Shown piece after piece: positions 6,357 to 10,081 of a DNA stretch of 10,081 nucleotides. The notes under the pieces are model-generated. The model did not search any database. It had not been told where the DNA came from and was given only the letters and a program-made list of their open reading frames with translations. Made by a program: the position numbers and the translations under genes. The first letter of the stretch is position 1; every line of letters begins with the position of its first letter. Source of the DNA: CAYFQV01 sp964413635 (GTDB lineage: Bacteria; Spirochaetota; Spirochaetia; DSM-27196; PWMO01); the NCBI GenBank assembly GCA_964413635.1, contig CAYPTH010000111.1:1-10081 (forward strand). Direction: 5' to 3'.

Positions 6357-7201
6357 CTAGTCCACGGAGTTGACCAGGTCCGTCCCGGCATATAGGCCCA
6401 AGTCGCGCCCGAGCTCCGCCTCGAGCCGGCGGATTTGCCGGATTACCCCGATCCCGTCCGTTTCAGGCATGTGGACGTCGACAAGCGCGTTGGCCTTCTC
6501 GTCTTCCGCGAGGAGTGCCCGGAGAGTCATGGACGGTTCGGCGTCGTCGTTGGTCCTGGGGACTGTCACCAGCTGTGGAGGAATTCGGAGCGTCGGAACC
6601 GTGAACCAGAAGCGAGATCCTTGGCCCGGTGTGGAGTCGAAGTCGATGCTACCGCCCATGGCCTCAACGATCTTACGGCAGATGGGAAGACCCAGTCCCA
6701 TACTCTCCGCCCTCGGATCAAAGAGACTCACCACCCCCCGGAGCGTCTGCTCCGGGGTGAATGTGTCGTTTCTCATCTCCACATGACCGGCACTGAGCTT
6801 GTGGAAATCGAGAATGTCGTCCGCGAGGGTCCCGAGATGGTCCACCGCTCCACGGAGATGCTCGAAGTACTCCGACCGGCGGGTTGGATCACCCTCGCTG
6901 CTCAAGAGCTCGGTCGCGCTCGGCAACGAGGCGAGTGCGGGTACTGTGGAGTGAGAAGGCTCCGGCAATGGCGATCAACACGAAGGTCACCATGCTCACC
7001 GTTTCGGGAGGAAAAGGAGACGTGCAGCACGAGCGCCGGCACAATGATCCCCATGGCCGCGCCGATCTCTCGCCGTCGTCTCAGGAACGCCCCGGCGGAA
7101 CCGTAGAGGAGAAGCACATGCGCGGCTGTACGCGGGGCGCCGCGCGCGGCCAGAGAGAGTCCCACGAGGAGCATGAGGAAGATCCAGACATTCGTTGGGT
7201 C
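6357..7201 (-). pseudogene. Decayed hybrid sensor histidine kinase
   Basis: Pieces of a membrane-bound hybrid kinase lie in order but in different frames and with parts missing. (1) From about 7201 to 7012, a frame encodes hydrophobic helices (VWIFLMLLVGLSLAARG, then GAAMGIIVPALVLHVSF). (2) A change of frame at the AAAA run 7012-7015 leads to PPETVSMVTFVLIAIAGAFS and a coiled linker (RLVAERDRALEQRG), ending in TGA at 6891-6889. (3) The next frame resumes after a missing H-box with EYFEHLRGAVDHLGTLADDI, then LDFHKLSAG. (4) At about 6699, SLFDPRAESM jumps straight to GLGLPICRKIVEAMGG, so the N-box and G1 are lost. (5) A receiver domain begins LLAEDEKAN and jumps at about 6490 to ALVDVHMPETDG, then probably jumps again near 6398 (AELGRDLGLYAGTDLVN). 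With no phosphoacceptor His and no ATP site it cannot signal. The true N-terminus is unclear. Confidence 0.8.
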
Positions 7202-7331
7202 TGATCAGTAGAATGTCGCATGCCGGATATCCGTATAGCACCCTAGTCTATCCTAAATAGAGCTATTTATACAATTAGCTTTTTCGGGTTTCTGCTGATT
7301 TTGTGGTACGAGGTATGGCATACTCACCGGC
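7202..7331. promoter_or_regulatory. AT-rich divergent region upstream of the acyltransferase gene
   Basis: This 130-bp gap separates the kinase remnant (leftward) from the acyltransferase gene (rightward). The stretch 7241-7300 is strongly AT-rich. TAAATAG (7254-7260) and CTATTTA (7263-7269) form a 7-bp inverted repeat with a 2-base centre. It overlaps -10-like words on both strands (TACAAT at 7270-7275 on plus, TATAAA within 7274-7266 on minus). No good -35 box fits, so promoter positions are uncertain. Confidence 0.4.
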
Positions 7332-8168
7332 ATGAAGACCTACTTCCCCGGTGATAGCTACCAGACCCCCACGGATCGCGCGCGTCCGCTCTTGCGCCTG
7401 CTTTCCGGCATCTGGCGATGGTTCTTCTATCCGCAGTATTTCGGCGAGGCGGTGCGCAGCTCCCTGGAAGCGCGGATAGGGAACTACACCGCCGCGGATT
7501 GGGCGGCCAGCTCGTACCGTGTCATGCGCATAATTGAGCGAAACGGCGGCCGCTTCGATATACGCGGACTCTCACACATACGCAACGCGGCGGAGCAGGG
7601 ACCCTTCGTGTTCATTAGCAATCACATGAGCACGCTGGAAACCCAGATCTACCCCGTAATCATTGTCCCGTTCATGCCGGTGACCTTTGTCGTCAAGAGT
7701 GAGCTCATGACGCATCCCTTTCTCGGCCCGCTTCTCCGGACTCGAGATCCAATTCCCGTCGAGCGCAAGAACGCCCGGGACGATCTCATGAGGGTCCTTA
7801 CGGAGGGTCAGGCGCGTCTCGAGCGCGGCGTGTCGCTCATCATCTATCCGCAGAGCACCCGAACGCCGGAGTTCAATCGGCAAACCTTCAACTCTCTGGG
7901 CACCAAGCTCGCCGCTGCCGCCGGCGTTCGGGCCGTTCCAATTGCCATCAAGAGTGACTTCTGGGGTGAGCGAGGAGCGATCCGCGGCTTCGGGAAAATT
8001 CGTCCCGACAGCACCATTCACATTGAGTTCGGAGAGCCGATAGAGGTTGCCGGTCGTGGCCGCAAGGAGCACGAGCACATTGTGAGTTTCATTGAGTCGC
8101 GGCTACGCGCCTGGGGCGCCGTCGTTCGGTCTACCTCAGAGACCCAAGAATCCCCTGGTACGCAATGA
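7332..8168 (+). CDS. PlsC-family lysophospholipid/glycerolipid acyltransferase with variant motifs
   Basis: This 278-residue protein carries the LPLAT (PlsC) acyltransferase fold and probably transfers an acyl chain to a lysophospholipid or similar acceptor at the inner membrane. Block I is ISNHMSTLETQ (95-105), which gives NH97-98 and an HX4E arrangement with E103 instead of the usual HX4D. Block II is RDPIPVERKNARDD (138-151). Block III is YPQSTRT (172-178) where most relatives have FPEGTRS. Block IV is VPIAIKSDFWG (202-212). The N-terminal 75 residues have an aromatic segment (IWRWFFYPQYF, 27-37) that may lie on the membrane. The start ATG at 7332 has no close ribosome site; a GAGG lies further upstream. 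The gene stands alone on the plus strand and its 3' end overlaps the convergent serine hydrolase gene by 38 bp. The exact acceptor is unknown. Confidence 0.88.
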   Translation: MKTYFPGDSYQTPTDRARPLLRLLSGIWRWFFYPQYFGEAVRSSLEARIGNYTAADWAASSYRVMRIIERNGGRFDIRGLSHIRNAAEQGPFVFISNHMSTLETQIYPVIIVPFMPVTFVVKSELMTHPFLGPLLRTRDPIPVERKNARDDLMRVLTEGQARLERGVSLIIYPQSTRTPEFNRQTFNSLGTKLAAAAGVRAVPIAIKSDFWGERGAIRGFGKIRPDSTIHIEFGEPIEVAGRGRKEHEHIVSFIESRLRAWGAVVRSTSETQESPGTQ

Positions 8169-9300
8169 CGAAGGCGTTCTGATCAATGGCGGCGTCATCT
8201 CGGTTTTGCGTGACCGAGACGCAGTAGTGAGTCCCGTCCTCCGCGGTGAGCCGGGTAGTCATATTCAGGACGCCCGGTTCGGAGCCGCCTTTGAAGGAGA
8301 TCCGTTGCCACTCATCCGCATTTGCCGGCCCCGGATTCACTGTTGTGAGATCGATGTCGGAGACCCGCGCCATGAGCGAGCACAGCTCCTCGACGCTGAA
8401 GAACCACTCCACCTCCGGGGAGACCGGAGCGCCACCAAAGAGCGCTGCATCCGGTAGCTCCCGGTCGGTGAGCTGCCGAAGAACACGACGCTTCGCGCTT
8501 GTCGAGCCGCTGAGGTAGCGCTCCTTGAGCTCGGAGTTGTCCGGGTTCTTCAGGACGAACGCCTCCCGTGTCGTCAGGAAGGGAGTCGAGCTCGGCGCGT
8601 AGGCTTCAACGGCTCGCCTGCCCACAAGGTCGATGAGTGCGTCCGTCGCCGTGTTGTCGCTCTGAGAGATCATGAGCGTGGCCAGGGTTTGTACGGTTAC
8701 GTGGGATCCCGTGGGCCAATCCTGGACGAGTCCCGTCGGTAGGCTTCGCCATTCGTCCTTCACCGTCACTACTTGGTCCCAGCTGAGATCCCCCGTGGAA
8801 ACAGCCTCATCCACGGCAGCCAACACCGCCAACTTGAAGGTCGAGCCAACCGCCAATGCTTCCTGGCGGCGCTGCTCCGCGATTGTTTCCCCGTCTCTCA
8901 TGACAAGGTAGGACACCCGGCCGGGGAGGTCCTGGAGCGTGGATACGGACTCCTCCAAATCTCCCGCAGCCGGTGTGATCTGGGTGAAGCGGAGTCCCGC
9001 CATGCGACCGCTGTCATCCAGTTGCACAAGGGTGCTTGCCGTGCCTCCGGAGAAGACCACGGTGTATGGATTGCTGTCGCCGCGAACCTCCTTGAAGGAG
9101 CCGAGCTGACCCGAGATCTGATCCAGTACCGCCTGGAGTTGGCTGGGAGAGAGTGCCGCTTTGAACTGCTCGGTATAGCTGAGTGAATCTGCACCGTTGG
9201 TGAAGAGCTGTCGAATGGCCTCTTTGGGCGTCATGGTTTGTGCGGGCATTGTCGAACCAATCACAACGAGAAGTATGGCAGAAAGTGCAACGCGCTTCAT
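8131..9300 (-). CDS. Exported class A beta-lactamase-like serine hydrolase
   Basis: This 389-residue secreted or periplasmic protein starts at ATG 9300, preceded by a strong GAGGGG. An upstream in-frame ATG at 9348 would hide the signal peptide. Residues 1-21 (MKRVALSAILLVVIGSTMPAQ) form a clear signal peptide. A domain of about 90 residues follows (25-110), perhaps an NTF2/DUF3887-like accessory domain. The beta-lactamase/transpeptidase-like domain comes after it: STFK with nucleophile S153 and K156, SDN at 214-216 (61 residues after the Ser, as in class A enzymes) and KGG at 337-339 in place of KTG. No ExxLN omega-loop motif is visible; the corresponding place reads FLTTREAFVLKN. It may therefore be a penicillin-binding or esterase-like hydrolase and not an efficient beta-lactamase. 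The gene overlaps the convergent acyltransferase by 38 bp at the 3' end. Confidence 0.88.
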   Translation of the reverse strand: MKRVALSAILLVVIGSTMPAQTMTPKEAIRQLFTNGADSLSYTEQFKAALSPSQLQAVLDQISGQLGSFKEVRGDSNPYTVVFSGGTASTLVQLDDSGRMAGLRFTQITPAAGDLEESVSTLQDLPGRVSYLVMRDGETIAEQRRQEALAVGSTFKLAVLAAVDEAVSTGDLSWDQVVTVKDEWRSLPTGLVQDWPTGSHVTVQTLATLMISQSDNTATDALIDLVGRRAVEAYAPSSTPFLTTREAFVLKNPDNSELKERYLSGSTSAKRRVLRQLTDRELPDAALFGGAPVSPEVEWFFSVEELCSLMARVSDIDLTTVNPGPANADEWQRISFKGGSEPGVLNMTTRLTAEDGTHYCVSVTQNRDDAAIDQNAFVIAYQGILGSLR

Positions 9301-9380
9301 GGTCTTTTCCCCTCGAATCGCAAGAGTTTCATACTTACGACAACGCATATGACGACTGCCGTCAAGAGGAGCGGCACCAC
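9297..9380 (-). CDS. Possible tiny membrane peptide coupled to the serine hydrolase
   Basis: A minus-strand frame, open from the stop codon of the upstream regulator remnant (9464) down to 9297, encodes one hydrophobic helix and a basic tail (VVPLLLTAVVICVVVSMKLL, then RFEGKRP). Its TGA overlaps the ATG of the serine hydrolase (ATGA), as in coupled genes. The only plausible early starts are tandem GTG codons at 9380 and 9377, giving about 27 residues, and neither has a clear ribosome site. It could equally be the 3' end of a lost membrane-protein gene, or chance. Confidence 0.22.
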   Translation of the reverse strand: MVPLLLTAVVICVVVSMKLLRFEGKRP

Positions 9381-9461
9381 CGGAAGCGTGTTTCGGAGCT
9401 TGTTGAAAGGCGAGCGCCCAAATCCGGACCTCGGGAAGTGTCGGGTCGATCCCCCATCTGC
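9381..9461. other. Short spacer between regulator remnant and serine hydrolase
   Basis: There is no independent gene here. The promoter of the serine hydrolase should lie within about 9310-9400, but I see no good -35/-10 pair. The two minus-strand genes could also share a transcript. Confidence 0.3.
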
Positions 9462-9872
9462 CTAATCCAGCCCGCGTTGACGGGCATAGGCGACAATGTC
9501 CACCGGAATCCGTGTCGGCTGACCCACCGGGGTCTGCGTCATTGCTTCCACCGCTTCGAGAACGCGGTGAACGACGGCGGACTCAATTCGAACGAGCTCA
9601 TCCGTGCTTGCGTCCGGGCTTTCCCAATTGCGCAACGACCGGACCGAGTGAAACGGCCCGAACATGAGGGCAAAGACCTTATTGTGGCTCGCCGAAAGTG
9701 CGGCTTGTAAGAAGGCCCCGTACCCGTCTCGGATGGCTCGGTGCTCATCCTCGGTGGCCTCCCGTTTTTCGAGTGTCGTCTTCTGAGCGATATCCCGGAA
9801 GGTGTCCAGGTAGGTCTCGGCGGCGCCCCGGATCTCGTTGAGCTCGCCCGGGGTGGCGCGCTCGCTCGCCAT
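9462..9872 (-). CDS. Truncated regulator, probable FadR/GntR C-terminal (FCD-like) domain
   Basis: The encoded protein is mostly helical. From ATG 9872 it reads MASERATPGELNEIRGAAET, later AIRDGYGAFLQAALSASHNK with VFALMFGPFHSVRSLRNWE, and ends VDIVAYARQRGLD. The pattern 'F..A..AS.N.(I/V)(Y/F).L' after an acidic helix resembles the ligand-binding C-terminal domain of FadR-type GntR regulators. Family-like sequence also extends upstream to about 9925 (WDVEEFFLVVWPEVFAMASE). The N-terminal winged-helix DNA-binding domain of about 75 residues is absent; beyond 9926 the frame is simply the antisense of the pstB-like gene. It is therefore probably a broken gene or the edge of a rearrangement. The family call is by eye; another all-helical ligand-binding domain is possible. 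Confidence 0.45.
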   Translation of the reverse strand: MASERATPGELNEIRGAAETYLDTFRDIAQKTTLEKREATEDEHRAIRDGYGAFLQAALSASHNKVFALMFGPFHSVRSLRNWESPDASTDELVRIESAVVHRVLEAVEAMTQTPVGQPTRIPVDIVAYARQRGLD

Positions 9873-10081
9873 GGCGAATACCTCCGGCCATACAACGAGA
9901 AAGAACTCTTCAACATCCCAGACCGACGCGTGCTCCGTGAACCTCCGCTTCGAACGCAACGAGGTTACGGCGCTGATCGGACCGTCAGGTTGCGGCAAGA
10001 GCACCCTCCTGCGTTGCCTCAACCGCATGAACGAGCTCATTGCGGGTATCCGTGTCGACGGTGAGGTCTACTTCCAGAGCA
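9871..10081 (+). CDS. pstB: PstB-like phosphate ABC transporter ATPase, 5' part, N-terminus abnormal
   Basis: From about 9934 the frame reads SVNLRFERNEVTALIGPSGC followed by GKSTLLRCLNRMNELIAGIR and VDGEVYFQ, then meets the window edge. The NEVTALIGPSGCGKST Walker A context and the CLNRMNELI...VDGEV segment are characteristic of PstB, the ATPase of the high-affinity phosphate importer. The frame is open back to an ATG at 9871. The 21 residues after it (MANTSGHTTRKNSSTSQTD with a few more) bear no resemblance to the usual first strand and the aromatic A-loop (typically NLNxYYGxxxALxDV), which should precede VNL. The gene thus appears to have lost its true start, or the sequence is joined wrongly near 9905-9935, head to head with a regulator that has also lost its N-terminus. 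Confidence 0.75.
   Translation, partial: MANTSGHTTRKNSSTSQTDACSVNLRFERNEVTALIGPSGCGKSTLLRCLNRMNELIAGIRVDGEVYFQS

Noticed and set aside
8128..8144. GGTCT/AGACC hairpin at the serine hydrolase stop as a terminator
   Set aside because: The stem is only 5 bp with a 7-base loop and no T-run on either strand.
8773..9186. 137-codon plus-strand frame inside the serine hydrolase gene
   Set aside because: It is antisense to a gene with an intact signal peptide and catalytic motifs.
9885..9923. Plus-strand frame reading LRPYNEKELFNIPD, which resembles the PstB segment YYGEKxALxDV
   Set aside because: It is out of frame with the Walker A part and would need an extra 19 bases to be removed to align. 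It lies opposite the regulator-like coding sequence, so chance resemblance is more likely, though a frameshifted pstB start is not fully excluded.
9926..10040. N-terminal extension of the minus-strand regulator frame beginning MSSFMRLRQRRRVLLPQPDG
   Set aside because: It is the antisense of the PstB Walker A region; LLPQPDGP is the familiar reverse reading of GPSGCGKS.
1..10081. CRISPR arrays, tRNA or rRNA genes, insertion sequences
   Set aside because: I saw no regularly spaced repeats, no cloverleaf with conserved T-arm, no rRNA signature and no transposase motif in any frame.

Overview
The window looks like a piece of a moderately GC-rich bacterial chromosome with an outer membrane or at least an export-competent cell envelope. 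GC content is in the upper fifties percent by eye, with AT-rich promoter islands. The acyltransferase has an unusual HX4E / YPQSTR motif pair that I associate with spirochaete-like proteins, so a free-living spirochaete is possible. This is weak inference; the sequence contains no rRNA or other firm taxonomic marker.

Layout. Positions 1-130 (minus) hold the first 43 codons of an unrecognised gene that runs off the left edge. Positions 248-761 (minus) hold a type II toxin-antitoxin pair: a ribbon-helix-helix antitoxin, then a RelE/ParE-type toxin, with a 10-bp direct-repeat operator overlapping the promoter. Positions 802-1164 contain no convincing gene. Positions 1165-4454 (minus) look like a three-gene operon: ABC ATPase, ABC-2 permease and a soluble GAF histidine kinase of the HisKA_2 class. 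Positions 4579-6341 (plus) hold a second, divergently transcribed ABC-2 exporter of DrrAB type. The two exporters share a 124-bp intergenic region with a near-perfect palindrome. A 9-bp hairpin at the drrB-like stop codon separates it from a decayed hybrid histidine kinase (about 6357-7201, minus).

Positions 7332-8168 (plus) encode a PlsC-type acyltransferase. It converges, with a 38-bp overlap, on an exported class A beta-lactamase-like serine hydrolase (8131-9300, minus). Upstream of that is a remnant resembling the C-terminal domain of a FadR/GntR regulator (minus). It lies head to head with the start of a pstB-like phosphate ABC ATPase that runs off the right edge. Both lack their expected N-termini, and the join is at about 9905-9935.

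How the genes may work together. The ABC-ATPase/permease/kinase operon fits a stress-sensing or drug-export unit, but no response regulator is present in the window. The palindrome between the exporters could allow joint control. The strongest signals of genome dynamics are the kinase wreck at 6357-7201 and the possible breakpoint near 9.92 kb. I found no CRISPR array, tRNA, rRNA or recognisable insertion sequence, and no clear sign of a wholly new multi-gene system.
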